A DNA stretch of 64,000 bases from the NCBI GenBank assembly GCA_030535975.1, contig JAUNQW010000003.1:1-64000 (forward strand). The letters run 5' to 3'. Below the pieces are notes generated by a model. The model was not told where the DNA came from. It did no database searches and was given only the letters and a program-made list of their open reading frames with translations. Below, piece by piece: positions 1-8,360 of this stretch. This DNA comes from Atopococcus tabaci. GTDB taxonomy: Bacteria > Bacillota > Bacilli > Lactobacillales > Carnobacteriaceae_A. Positions within the stretch are counted from its first letter, which is position 1. Each line of letters opens with the position of its first letter. The position numbers and the translations under genes were made by a program.

Positions 1-35
1 TGGTACGGGAAGTTATAGACTAGTTCAGAACAAAT

Positions 36-69
36 AAAAAAGCTGTTCCTTAAAGGGACAGCTTTTTTT
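36..69. terminator. Rho-independent terminator, probably bidirectional
   Basis: An inverted repeat (arms AAAAAGCTGTTCCT and AGGGACAGCTTTTT, one G-T pair, short loop) is flanked by A- and T-runs. It lies just after the stop codon of the minus-strand ECF operon and could also end a plus-strand gene entering from outside the window. Confidence 0.85.
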
Positions 70-78
70 GTCATTGTC

Positions 79-882
79 TTAGAGTTCATTAATAACTCTC
101 GCTAATTCTTGACTGCTTAAAGTTTGAACTTTTAAGCCCAAACGCTGGATCACTTGTACAATGACAGGAGGCTTCAGGGAAGCTATATCCATTATCTGCT
201 CATCAAAAAAGATTTCTTCAGGATAGCCTGTTTTTTGGATGTTTTTATTGGCCATGACAATAATTTTGTTAAAGTGGCTGGATACAAACTCCATATCGTG
301 AGTAATAGTAATAACAGCGCGCTTTTCTCTAATTAAAGTATCTATAATATTAGAAATAATAGTTAAGCCCAGCTCATCCTGCCCGGCTGTCGGTTCATCC
401 AAAATAACAACTTCCGCTTGTGTAGATATAACGGATGCAATCGTCACTAATTTACGGATCGATAAAGGTAGATCATATGGGTTTTCATTGAGTAAATGGT
501 CAACCCCGCATAACTTAGAATACTTAGTTACTCTTTCCTTAATTTCAGATTCAGAAGCTCCTGCCTGTACGAGAGCATAAGCAATCTCATCATACACCCG
601 GTTGTTAAAAATCTGGTCATCTGGATTTTGAAAAACATAGCCAACTTCTCTGGAAATTTGAGCCGTTGTATATTTCTTTGTGTTTTTTCCATTAACTATA
701 ACAGATCCCCGGCTGGGCTTGAGCAGGCCGTTCAATAACTTGACCATAGTTGTTTTCCCGGCTCCATTTTGCCCGATAATAGCTATATTATCAGTTTTAT
801 CTACTTTAAGATTGATATCTTCAAGGGCAGAAAAACCATTAGGATAGGTATAAGAAGCAGCATTAACCTCTATCAAGCTCAT
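79..882 (-). CDS. ECF transporter ATPase with degenerate signature motif
   Basis: This is one of the two ATPases of an energy-coupling-factor importer; it would pair with the product of the gene upstream and with the EcfT membrane protein. Walker A (GQNGAGKTT, about residue 37) and Walker B with catalytic Glu (VVILDEP, about 158) are intact, as are the Q-loop (FQNPDDQ) and H-loop (THD). The usual LSGGQ signature is replaced by LPLSIRK, so one of the two ATP sites of the heterodimer is probably weak or inactive. The length of 267 residues is normal for EcfA. It is the last gene of the operon and overlaps the preceding ATPase gene by 20 bp, indicating translational coupling. The ECF family call is strong; the substrate is not determined by this subunit. 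Confidence 0.85.
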   Translation of the reverse strand: MSLIEVNAASYTYPNGFSALEDINLKVDKTDNIAIIGQNGAGKTTMVKLLNGLLKPSRGSVIVNGKNTKKYTTAQISREVGYVFQNPDDQIFNNRVYDEIAYALVQAGASESEIKERVTKYSKLCGVDHLLNENPYDLPLSIRKLVTIASVISTQAEVVILDEPTAGQDELGLTIISNIIDTLIREKRAVITITHDMEFVSSHFNKIIVMANKNIQKTGYPEEIFFDEQIMDIASLKPPVIVQVIQRLGLKVQTLSSQELARVINEL

Positions 883-1738
883 TCAATCGTCTCCTTCCAT
901 GATTGACTATCTGCTGACACAAGTCATCAATAGTGATTGGAACATCTGTAAAATCAATACCATGATCATATAATTCCAAACTGAGCTTTGCAGGCGTAGG
1001 AATGGTTACATCAATTTCTTTTAACAAAGGAGACTGAAAGACTTCCGCCGGGCTGCCCTGCAACTTAATTTCTCCTTGATCCATCACAATAACTTCATCA
1101 GAGAATTCTGCAATTTGATCAATTTTATGTTCAATTAACAAAACTGTCGTTCCTCTTTTTTTAACTTTTTCTATCATCTTAAAGATGTCTTCTGTACTTT
1201 GAGGGTCCAATTGTGATGTGGGCTCATCAATGACCATTAAAGGCTGCTCCATCACAAGCACAGCTGCCAAAGCCACTCTCTGTTGCTGGCCTCCTGATAA
1301 CTCTAGAGGATTTTTATCTCTTAACTCTTCTATATCTGCTTCATAAATAATCTGATTTACCTTCTCGATAATTTCATCGACAGGTAGACCTAGATTTTCT
1401 AAGCCAAAGGCTATTTCCTCAAAGACTGTATTTTTACTGCCGCTCATCTGTGTAAAAGGATTTTGAAAAACAAAACCAATTTTATCAGCTAAATCTGACA
1501 ATTCTAAATCCTTCATGTTCTGGCCGAAGACATAGACATCTCCCTGGTCATCTCCCACATGAAACTTAGGGACAAATCCACGAATAGCATTGGCTAAGGT
1601 TGTTTTACCCGAGCCGTTCGGACCAATGAGTGAATAAAACCTGCCTTCTTCCAGCTGCAAATCAATATTCTTCAATGCCGGCTGATCAGATATTAAATAT
1701 TGAAATGAATAATTTTGGATATCTACTATAGGAACCAT
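863..1738 (-). CDS. ECF transporter ATPase (EcfA type)
   Basis: This is the second ATPase of the ECF importer and carries a complete set of motifs: Walker A (GPNGSGKTT), Q-loop (FQNPFTQ), signature LSGGQQQR, Walker B (LMVIDEP) and H-loop (IEH). I chose the ATG at 1738 because GAGGG lies 6 nt upstream; a longer reading to 1780 has no better ribosome-binding site and would run further into ecfT. The gene still overlaps the 3' end of ecfT by 13 bp and the next ATPase by 20 bp, so T, A and A' are tightly coupled. The partner has a degenerate signature, so this subunit should provide the functional signature for one composite ATP site. Confidence 0.88.
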   Translation of the reverse strand: MVPIVDIQNYSFQYLISDQPALKNIDLQLEEGRFYSLIGPNGSGKTTLANAIRGFVPKFHVGDDQGDVYVFGQNMKDLELSDLADKIGFVFQNPFTQMSGSKNTVFEEIAFGLENLGLPVDEIIEKVNQIIYEADIEELRDKNPLELSGGQQQRVALAAVLVMEQPLMVIDEPTSQLDPQSTEDIFKMIEKVKKRGTTVLLIEHKIDQIAEFSDEVIVMDQGEIKLQGSPAEVFQSPLLKEIDVTIPTPAKLSLELYDHGIDFTDVPITIDDLCQQIVNHGRRRLNELDRG

Positions 1739-2499
1739 GTCACTACCCTCACAATCACTAAGACTATTATTAAGAACCATATTAATTTACGCAGCATTTT
1801 GTCACGATCTGTGTCTTCAACTTCATGCAGGATTGTTTTTTTCCCTTCTTTTGAAAAACCTCTTACTTCTAATGTAATACTCTTTTCTTCAACATCAGCG
1901 ATCGAACTGAGGACAACGGGACCAATGATAGGAAAAAAGGCTTTCATGCGGGTAAGTAAATTACCTTCTGTTTCTACCCCGCGGGATTTTTGAGCATCAG
2001 TGATTTGACCCAGGCGATCTCTCATTTGAGGAATCATATTTAAGGCCGAGGTGACAATGTAAGTTACTGTCGGGTTGACACCACTTTGCTGCATCATCGT
2101 AATGAATTCTTCTATATCCACGACCTGTAAAAAATAAATCAAGGGTGTAAATATTCCCATAATTTGAGAAGCTATATTGATTGCTTGAGCCAAGGCTGCA
2201 TCCATAACTGTTAAAAAGCCTAAACGGAAGACAACCTCATCCCCTGGCAGTAAGAACATCTGCAAGAGAGAAACTACCAGAGTAAGTACAAATGCTGATT
2301 TCAACCAGGCCTTAAAGAAGCTCTCAAAAACATCACTGATGGATGCCAGCAGGAAGATGATGACTAATTCAAGAAGGACAAAGCGCCAATCAAAAAATAA
2401 AGCACCTAAAATAAAGAATAAAGTGATTAGACCATGTGTAAAAGGATTTAAATCTCGAATCTTATTTTCTTTATGCTGGTCTCTTTGCTTTATACGCAT
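1726..2499 (-). CDS. ECF transporter T component (EcfT)
   Basis: This integral membrane scaffold couples the two ATPases to the substrate-binding S protein. It has 257 residues with about five hydrophobic segments. Two short conserved Ala/Val-Arg-Gly elements, QKSRGVE and LEVRGF, match the coupling helices that insert into the grooves of the ATPases in EcfT proteins. The gene begins 3 bp after the S-component stop and overlaps the next ATPase gene. Because S, T, A and A' are all adjacent, this looks like a dedicated (group I) ECF transporter rather than the shared module usual in Lactobacillales. Confidence 0.87.
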   Translation of the reverse strand: MRIKQRDQHKENKIRDLNPFTHGLITLFFILGALFFDWRFVLLELVIIFLLASISDVFESFFKAWLKSAFVLTLVVSLLQMFLLPGDEVVFRLGFLTVMDAALAQAINIASQIMGIFTPLIYFLQVVDIEEFITMMQQSGVNPTVTYIVTSALNMIPQMRDRLGQITDAQKSRGVETEGNLLTRMKAFFPIIGPVVLSSIADVEEKSITLEVRGFSKEGKKTILHEVEDTDRDKMLRKLIWFLIIVLVIVRVVTWFL

Positions 2500-2502
2500 T
2501 CT

Positions 2503-3126
2503 TTATTCACCTTCCTTTTTTTCTAGCTTCTGCTTAAAGTCTTCCACTAAAATTCGACCATTTGGAAACTTAACGATATAACGTAAAGACATATTTTGAA
2601 TAATCCAATAGGGAATAAAAGCGGAGATTCCTTTATCCGGCAATTCTGAAACAACCTGCCCTATAAATTGAGCCGGCCAGAAATCAATCCCTGCCGCCAT
2701 TAACCCGGCGATCAAAACAGTCGTTCCACTCGTTGCAAAACCTCCAAAGAAAATAACACGAATCAGAACAGAAGCAATAACAGCAACGACTGCAATAATT
2801 AAGGCTGAAACGGCTGTTTTAGCAATATTCGAAAACATTCGAGAACGTGCAAGAAAACCAGCTATGACTCCTATGGCTGCTGCAATCAGTGAAAAGGGCA
2901 TTTCGACAGGATCCTGCAGCGATTTTAAAATGATGGACAAGAAACCTGTGACGCCCCCTATCCACGGACCGCCTAAAATTCCAATTAAAATAGTACCAAT
3001 AGTATCTAGATAAATAGGCAGGCGTAAAGATAAAGCTAAAGTTCCTCCAATAAAGTTGATCGCAACCGCAATGGGAATCAACATAATCGACATCGTATTG
3101 AAATCACGCTTAAACATTTCTTTCAT
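2503..3126 (-). CDS. ECF transporter substrate-binding S component
   Basis: This is a hydrophobic protein of about 207 residues with six predicted membrane segments, the size and topology of ECF S components (for example the stretch LRLPIYLDTIGTILIGILGG after the first helix). The start at 3126 follows AGGAAAGG; the longer ORF to 3234 would run into the nucleoside hydrolase gene and has an untypical polar N-terminus. It sits between a nucleoside hydrolase gene and ecfT in one operon, so a nucleoside, nucleobase or ribose-derived substrate is the best guess. That substrate is an inference from context; a vitamin precursor is the alternative. Confidence 0.8.
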   Translation of the reverse strand: MKEMFKRDFNTMSIMLIPIAVAINFIGGTLALSLRLPIYLDTIGTILIGILGGPWIGGVTGFLSIILKSLQDPVEMPFSLIAAAIGVIAGFLARSRMFSNIAKTAVSALIIAVVAVIASVLIRVIFFGGFATSGTTVLIAGLMAAGIDFWPAQFIGQVVSELPDKGISAFIPYWIIQNMSLRYIVKFPNGRILVEDFKQKLEKKEGE

Positions 3127-3148
3127 ATTTTTTCCTTTCCTTGACCAC

Positions 3149-4075
3149 TTAGTCGTACAACCTATCTGCAGCCTGTTGTAGACTATCAACCATCCACTCT
3201 TGGAATCTTTCAACATTGATTCCAACTGCAACATTCATATTACTTTCTGATGAGGATTCATCCAGATTGATTACAGTAGCTCCTCTGCCATAATCATCTG
3301 TTAAGACTTTGACCTTCATTTTCTCTGTTCTAAATATACTGGGATCTTCCAGGTAAGCCAGAGTACACGAATCGTGCATGCGCAGGCCGCTTTCAAATGT
3401 ACCCGACCGGTAATAAGATAAGATAGAAGTAAGCATTTCACCCATCTCACCCATCTTTTGAATCTTTTCAATTTGAGACGTATATATAATTGCATCGTAA
3501 GTTACATTTAAGCCGATCATCGTCATATTTAAGCCGGATTCAAAAACCATCTCAGCTGCGTGGGGATCTGAGTAGATATTAAATTCTGCTATGGAGGTCG
3601 TATTACCATGCGTTAAACTTCCTCCCATAATAATAATTTGTTCGATATGATCTTTTACTTCTGGGAAAGTATGCAGAAGTAAAGCGATATTAGTTAAGGG
3701 GCCCAGGGCTAAAATTGTAGTATCATGCTCATTGCTTAATATAGTTTCAGCCATTGCCTGAATTCCATTTTTATCGATTTCTTTTCTCGTTAAAGGAGGG
3801 AATTCATAACCTCCCAGGCCTGTTTCGCCATGATAATAACTGGCATCTTCCAATTCGACAATTAAAGGATTCTCTGCTCCTTTAGCGACCGGAATGTCCA
3901 CATCTAAAAACTGCAGCAGACTCAGGGCATTTTCTGTCGTTAAATCAACATTGACATTGCCCGGTACAGTCGATATTAACTGAACATCTAATTTTTCATT
4001 AAACAAGGCCGGAACGATAGCAAATGCATCATCAATTCCGGGATCCGTATCAATAATAACAGGTTGTTTCTGCAT
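3149..4075 (-). CDS. Nucleoside hydrolase (IunH/Rih family)
   Basis: Members hydrolyse ribonucleosides to a base and ribose in the cytoplasm. The family's calcium- and ribose-binding signature DTDPGIDDAFA is at the N-terminus (residues 9-19), followed by the conserved GPLTNIALLL and the MGG strand. The length of 308 residues is typical. The start at 4075 has AAAGGAG at good spacing. It is the first gene of the ECF operon, which suggests that the imported substrate is, or is derived from, a nucleoside. A perfect 12-bp palindrome (ACTCAGCTGAGT, 4091-4102) lies just ahead of the ribosome-binding site. Base specificity (inosine-uridine versus purine or pyrimidine) cannot be told from the sequence by eye. 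Confidence 0.9.
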   Translation of the reverse strand: MQKQPVIIDTDPGIDDAFAIVPALFNEKLDVQLISTVPGNVNVDLTTENALSLLQFLDVDIPVAKGAENPLIVELEDASYYHGETGLGGYEFPPLTRKEIDKNGIQAMAETILSNEHDTTILALGPLTNIALLLHTFPEVKDHIEQIIIMGGSLTHGNTTSIAEFNIYSDPHAAEMVFESGLNMTMIGLNVTYDAIIYTSQIEKIQKMGEMGEMLTSILSYYRSGTFESGLRMHDSCTLAYLEDPSIFRTEKMKVKVLTDDYGRGATVINLDESSSESNMNVAVGINVERFQEWMVDSLQQAADRLYD

Positions 4076-4135
4076 TTTTTTCTCCTTTTTACTCAGCTGA
4101 GTTTCTCTTGAGACAGGCTTTCAAACACAAAGAAA

Positions 4136-4157
4136 GGACTGGTTGGGAAACCAGTCC
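4136..4157 (-). terminator. Terminator after dsdA
   Basis: A perfect 9-bp inverted repeat (GGACTGGTT / AACCAGTCC) lies 23 bp downstream of the dsdA stop and is followed on the minus strand by a T-rich stretch. It separates dsdA from the nucleoside hydrolase-ECF operon. Confidence 0.8.
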
Positions 4158-4180
4158 ATTTATTTATAATGTGAATATGA

Positions 4181-5536
4181 TTATTGTAAAGATTTTCCAG
4201 CATCATAGAATTCTTGCATATCAGACTCAGGAACCATAGATCCACCTGTCGCCCATGAGATATGGGTAATATTGTCAACCTTATCTTCTAAGCCTTTTTC
4301 TTTGATGTAGTTTTGACCCGCTTCTGTTGTGAATAATTTAGCCGGACCTGGTGTACCAGCTAAAGCCGCCGGTTCTAATGGAATATTCTCACAATCAATC
4401 ATAGCCGCTAAATGCCGCATGGACTCATTTTCTGATAAGGTGTATCCCCCATCAAAATATTTTTCCATCGTACGGGAAACAAAACCTGACGTTCGTGGCA
4501 CGGCCAAGCCGTCCATAACCGTTTTGGCTTCGATCCCGGCATCGTCTACACAAATATTATCGTATTCTTTAGATAATAAACCGAGTAACATCGAAGGCAT
4601 TTGTGTTGGTTCAGCAAAGAAACAGTGGACATTGTCTCCATATTGTTGTTTTAGACCAAAGGTAATACCACCTGGCGAACCACCAATCCCACATGGTAAA
4701 TAAACAAACAAGGGGTGGTCTTCGTCCACACGAATATCCATTTCATCTAAGATTTTCACCATACGCGCACCTGCTACTGTGTAGCCGAAGAATAATTCCT
4801 CAGAGTGCTCATCATCTACAAAGTATGATTTTGGATCTGCATCAGACTCAGCACGCCCATTGCGGACAGCTTCTGTAAAATTCGTATCATGTTCAACAAC
4901 ATTGATACCAAATGAACGTAAGTAATCCTTCTTCCATTGTTTGGCTTCTGCAGACATATGAATAGTTACCTTAAATCCTAAGGTACGTCCCATTACTCCA
5001 GAAGAAATACCCAGATTACCGGTAGTCCCTACCACAATTCCATATTGAGAGAAAAACTCTTTAAATTCGGGACTTGCAAACTTAGTATAGTCATCATCAA
5101 AACCTGATATCAAACCATGTTCAATCGCTAAGTCTTCGCCATGCTTTAACACCTCATAGATGGCTCCGCGTGCTTTGATCGTTCCCGCGATTGGTAGTAA
5201 ATCATCACGTTTTAAGTACATCTTCCCTGGAATCTCAGCATCGTAGTATTTTTCTAAATACCCTTGGAATTCATCAATTTCTGAAATAGGCGACTCGATG
5301 ATACCATCCAATTCAACTGTATCTTCAAATGATAATTTGATGAATGGCGCAAAACGATCTAAACGTGCTTCTGCATCGTTAGCATCGTCAATAGAGTAGT
5401 CACTGATTTTATTAGCTTCTTCAACTGGTGGCTTTTCTTTGTTTACCCAAAAGTAAGACCCAGTTCCACATATTTCGTCAAAGCCAGGGATTGTTTTACG
5501 ATAATCTTTTATTTTTTCATTCGACATCTGTGTCAT
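4181..5536 (-). CDS. dsdA: D-serine ammonia-lyase
   Basis: This PLP enzyme converts D-serine to pyruvate and ammonia. The conserved lysine that binds PLP is in the GTIKARGA segment, followed by the substrate- and phosphate-binding TTGNLG motif and the glycine-rich PCGIGGSPGG loop that holds the cofactor phosphate. I use the ATG at 5536 because GAGGT lies 7 nt upstream; this gives 451 residues, close to the family length of about 440. The gene is a single transcription unit between two terminators. Its 5' leader is unusually long and contains a terminator-like hairpin (separate entry), so expression may be attenuated. In this genome it could detoxify or catabolise D-serine, feeding the same amino-acid fermentation as the glycine reductase farther along; that link is an inference. 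Confidence 0.93.
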   Translation of the reverse strand: MTQMSNEKIKDYRKTIPGFDEICGTGSYFWVNKEKPPVEEANKISDYSIDDANDAEARLDRFAPFIKLSFEDTVELDGIIESPISEIDEFQGYLEKYYDAEIPGKMYLKRDDLLPIAGTIKARGAIYEVLKHGEDLAIEHGLISGFDDDYTKFASPEFKEFFSQYGIVVGTTGNLGISSGVMGRTLGFKVTIHMSAEAKQWKKDYLRSFGINVVEHDTNFTEAVRNGRAESDADPKSYFVDDEHSEELFFGYTVAGARMVKILDEMDIRVDEDHPLFVYLPCGIGGSPGGITFGLKQQYGDNVHCFFAEPTQMPSMLLGLLSKEYDNICVDDAGIEAKTVMDGLAVPRTSGFVSRTMEKYFDGGYTLSENESMRHLAAMIDCENIPLEPAALAGTPGPAKLFTTEAGQNYIKEKGLEDKVDNITHISWATGGSMVPESDMQEFYDAGKSLQ

Positions 5537-5612
5537 TATATCAACCTCTTCATTCATTATTTTCAAAAATAGTCAGAATAATATAGAAAATAGAGTTAAG
5601 TTTTTATGAAAT

Positions 5613-5665
5613 AAAAAAAGCCTCGAAAAAAAAGCATTGTGATAATAGCAACAATGAAAAGGCTT
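5613..5665 (-). promoter_or_regulatory. Terminator-like hairpin inside the dsdA leader
   Basis: On the minus strand an outer stem (AAGCCT / AGGCTT) encloses an inner stem (CATTGT / ACAATG) and is followed by TTTTTTTATTT. There is no minus-strand gene between this hairpin and the msrB terminator at 5923-5968, so it cannot simply end an upstream gene. It lies about 80 nt ahead of the dsdA start, so premature termination in a regulated leader is a reasonable reading. The 5567-5980 gap holds no ORF I can support; AT-rich promoter candidates (such as TTTACT with TATTAT) lie around 5820-5850. Confidence 0.5.
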
Positions 5666-5922
5666 ACTTACGTATAAGACTACATTAAAAAGATTAATAA
5701 AACAAGTTTATTCTTCTTTAATTTAACAATACATAAGAAGATGTTCACAATTAGAGTTTTATCACACTTCAGTTACTTTTTTTCTGTTTCTTTTCTAAAA
5801 ATTAACTTGTCTTAAAAAAATAATATCATATGGGATTATAAAAGTAAACTTTATTTACTAATAAGTGTTTATTTATGCGTTACTTCTAAACTTTGTGACT
5901 TTTTATGCATCCTCTTTCAAAT

Positions 5923-5968
5923 AAAAAAACCTCCACTCAATCACTTTTTAACACTTGAGGAAGGTTTT
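5923..5968 (-). terminator. Terminator after msrB
   Basis: An imperfect long stem (AAAACCTTCC...GGAGGTTTT on the minus strand) begins 12 bp downstream of the msrB stop and is followed by seven T. Confidence 0.75.
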
Positions 5969-5980
5969 GATGCTTAATTA

Positions 5981-6433
5981 TTAAAATAAATCTTTATATT
6001 CTCCATAGCCTTCTTTTTCTAAATCATCTTTGGCTATAAATTTCATGGCTGCTGAATTAATGCAATATCTTAATCCGCCTTGATCGTTGGGCCCATCTGT
6101 AAAAACATGGCCCAAATGAGAGTCGGCCTCTTCACTTCTCACTTCTATTCTTCTCATCCCATGCGAGGAATCATCGACCTCTTTAATCGTACTCTCTTCA
6201 ATAGGACGGGTAAACGCCGGCCATCCGCAATGGGCATCGTATTTATCATGAGATGAAAATAGAGCTTCTCCACTGACAACATCAACATAAATTCCTTCTT
6301 CATAATGATCATCGTAAACACCAGTATAAGGAGTCTCTGTTGCATTTTTTTGAGTCACACGATATTCAATGTCACTCAAGCGCTCTTTTAATTCAGCATC
6401 TGTGTTGTTCAATTTTTTATTATTTTGTGTCAT
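5981..6433 (-). CDS. msrB: Peptide-methionine (R)-S-oxide reductase
   Basis: It reduces methionine-R-sulfoxide in proteins. The hallmark motifs [24 protein letters not shown] and RYCINS are present, the last carrying the catalytic cysteine; this is a cysteine form, not a selenoprotein. The start at 6433 is preceded by GGAGG at 6 nt, giving 150 residues; the ORF extends upstream to 6457 without a better site. The zinc-binding CxxC pairs found in some MsrB proteins are absent, as in several Bacilli homologues. It is a single gene with its own terminator. Confidence 0.94.
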   Translation of the reverse strand: MTQNNKKLNNTDAELKERLSDIEYRVTQKNATETPYTGVYDDHYEEGIYVDVVSGEALFSSHDKYDAHCGWPAFTRPIEESTIKEVDDSSHGMRRIEVRSEEADSHLGHVFTDGPNDQGGLRYCINSAAMKFIAKDDLEKEGYGEYKDLF

Positions 6434-6499
6434 GCTAATCCCTCCATGTGTCTTCATTATATAGTACTTATCTTTGAGGTGGTATTAATTTGATCCTGT

Positions 6500-8347
6500 T
6501 TAATCTTGAATTCGTTTAAACATTTTTTCCATATCACTGGTGGTTAAATGCACAAGAACCGGCCGGCCGTGAGGGCAGTTATATGGATTTTCACACTCTG
6601 ATAAATCAAGTAAAAGTTGACGTGCTTCTTCATTTTCTAGATGATGATTGGCTTTTATCGACCGCTTGCAGCTCATCATGATTGCTGTAGCTTCTCGGAA
6701 CTCCGCCAAACTTATGCTCTCATTTTCTATAAGAAAATCAATCATTTCTCGAAGCGTTTCTTCTACTTGATCTCCTTCAAACCATATGGGATGGCTGTGA
6801 ACAATATAGGTCTGATCACCAAAGGTTTCTAAATATAAACCGACCTTATTTAATTCATTCATGTGTTCCTTTATCAAGATAAAATCATCTTGAGGATAAT
6901 GGAGAAGAATTGGCACCAACAGCTGCTGCTGGTGATTCTCTTCTTTTCCCAGCTCCTCTCGATACTGCTCGTATTTTATCCGCTCTTGAGCAGCATGCTG
7001 GTCTATGATATAGAGTCCGTCTTGATTTTGAGCAAATAAGTAAGTTCCATGCATCTGACCAAAATACTCTAAGTCTGGAAAAGGAATCACGTGCTTCTCC
7101 TCTTTTTGTTTCATCCTTTTTTTTGCCGTGACTACAGGGTTTTCTTCATCATGTCCCACAGATGGCCGACTTTCATATCCGCCGAAAAAAGAACTGGAAT
7201 TAAAGCTAAGCGGGGAAACTTCTTCTTTTAAATAAGCAGAATCCATTGCTTGACTTGGATTTCGGTTTTTAAGATTAAATTCCATAGTTGTCTGTTGGTT
7301 CTTTTCTTCTCTTTTAATTTGTTGATTCGCCTTCATATTATCCAGAGCTTTTGGAATACGCTCTGACGTTTGGATACTCTCACGAACCGCTTGAGTAATT
7401 AATTCGGCTAACTCATCCTCATCACTAATTCGAACTTCTTGTTTAGTCGGATGAACATTAACATCCAAAAGCAAGGGATCCGTAGTAATATGAACAATCG
7501 CTATGGGGCGGCGGTTAACCATTAATTTAGAGCCGTAGCCTCTTTCAACCGCCCGGCTCAATCGGAAATTACGAATGACTCGATGATTAATGACTAAAGT
7601 AATATATTTATTGGAAGCTCGAGTAATATCTGGAGTAGATATAAAGCCTTCTATTTGATAATTAAAATTTTCTGCGCTGATCTTTACCATTTTTTTAGCT
7701 GTCGATACGCCGTAAACTCCTGCAATTGCTTGACGCAGGTCTCCATTCCCTGCCGTTCTTAAAACAGGATTACCGTCAGACAGGAGGCGAAAAGCCACTG
7801 ACGGGTGGGCAAATGAAAAGCGATTGATTAGATCTGATATATGGGCCATCTCCGTCTGTGTTGTCTTAATGTACTTTAACCGAGCAGGCGTATTATAAAA
7901 AAGATGCTCAACAACTATAGTTGTTCCTTGTCGACTGGCAGCAGCAGACTGGGCGATGATTTCTCCGCCCTTAACTTTAAGGTGCACACCCGCTGCTTTG
8001 CCTGTAGAAGTTTCGATGGTCAATTCTGATACAGAAGCAATACTAGGTAAAGCTTCTCCCCTGAAACCTAAACTTCTAATTCGAAACAAATCGTCTTTTT
8101 CATGTAATTTACTCGTCGCATGTCTTTCAAATGCCAATTCTACCTGATCACTTGAAATACCTGTCCCATTATCTGTTACTTCAATTTTCAATAAACCTGC
8201 TTCTTCTACTCGTATATCTATTTGGCTGGCTCCGGCGTCTAAAGCATTTTCTACTAACTCTTTTACAACAGAAGCCGGTCGTTCTACTACTTCACCAGCG
8301 GCTATTTGATTGGATAAGGATAAGGGCATGACTTGAATTCCAGACAT
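6500..8347 (-). CDS. mutL: DNA mismatch repair protein MutL
   Basis: MutL links mismatch recognition by MutS to strand processing. The GHKL ATPase domain is N-terminal, with NQIAAGEVVERP, the ENALDAGA helix, DNGTGI and FRGEALPSI all intact. The C-terminal dimerisation/endonuclease domain contains DQHAAQERIKYE (the metal-binding DQHAxxER motif of endonuclease-type MutL) and ends with the conserved CPHGRP. The variable linker lies at about residues 330-430. The length of 615 is normal. The gene follows mutS by 13 bp, forming an operon. Confidence 0.96.
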   Translation of the reverse strand: MSGIQVMPLSLSNQIAAGEVVERPASVVKELVENALDAGASQIDIRVEEAGLLKIEVTDNGTGISSDQVELAFERHATSKLHEKDDLFRIRSLGFRGEALPSIASVSELTIETSTGKAAGVHLKVKGGEIIAQSAAASRQGTTIVVEHLFYNTPARLKYIKTTQTEMAHISDLINRFSFAHPSVAFRLLSDGNPVLRTAGNGDLRQAIAGVYGVSTAKKMVKISAENFNYQIEGFISTPDITRASNKYITLVINHRVIRNFRLSRAVERGYGSKLMVNRRPIAIVHITTDPLLLDVNVHPTKQEVRISDEDELAELITQAVRESIQTSERIPKALDNMKANQQIKREEKNQQTTMEFNLKNRNPSQAMDSAYLKEEVSPLSFNSSSFFGGYESRPSVGHDEENPVVTAKKRMKQKEEKHVIPFPDLEYFGQMHGTYLFAQNQDGLYIIDQHAAQERIKYEQYREELGKEENHQQQLLVPILLHYPQDDFILIKEHMNELNKVGLYLETFGDQTYIVHSHPIWFEGDQVEETLREMIDFLIENESISLAEFREATAIMMSCKRSIKANHHLENEEARQLLLDLSECENPYNCPHGRPVLVHLTTSDMEKMFKRIQD

Positions 8348-8360
8348 AATGCACTCCTAT

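Noticed and set aside
1-35. 3' end of a plus-strand gene at the left edge
   Set aside because: All three plus frames reach a stop within 36 nt, so the coding frame cannot be chosen; the bidirectional terminator makes such a gene plausible only.
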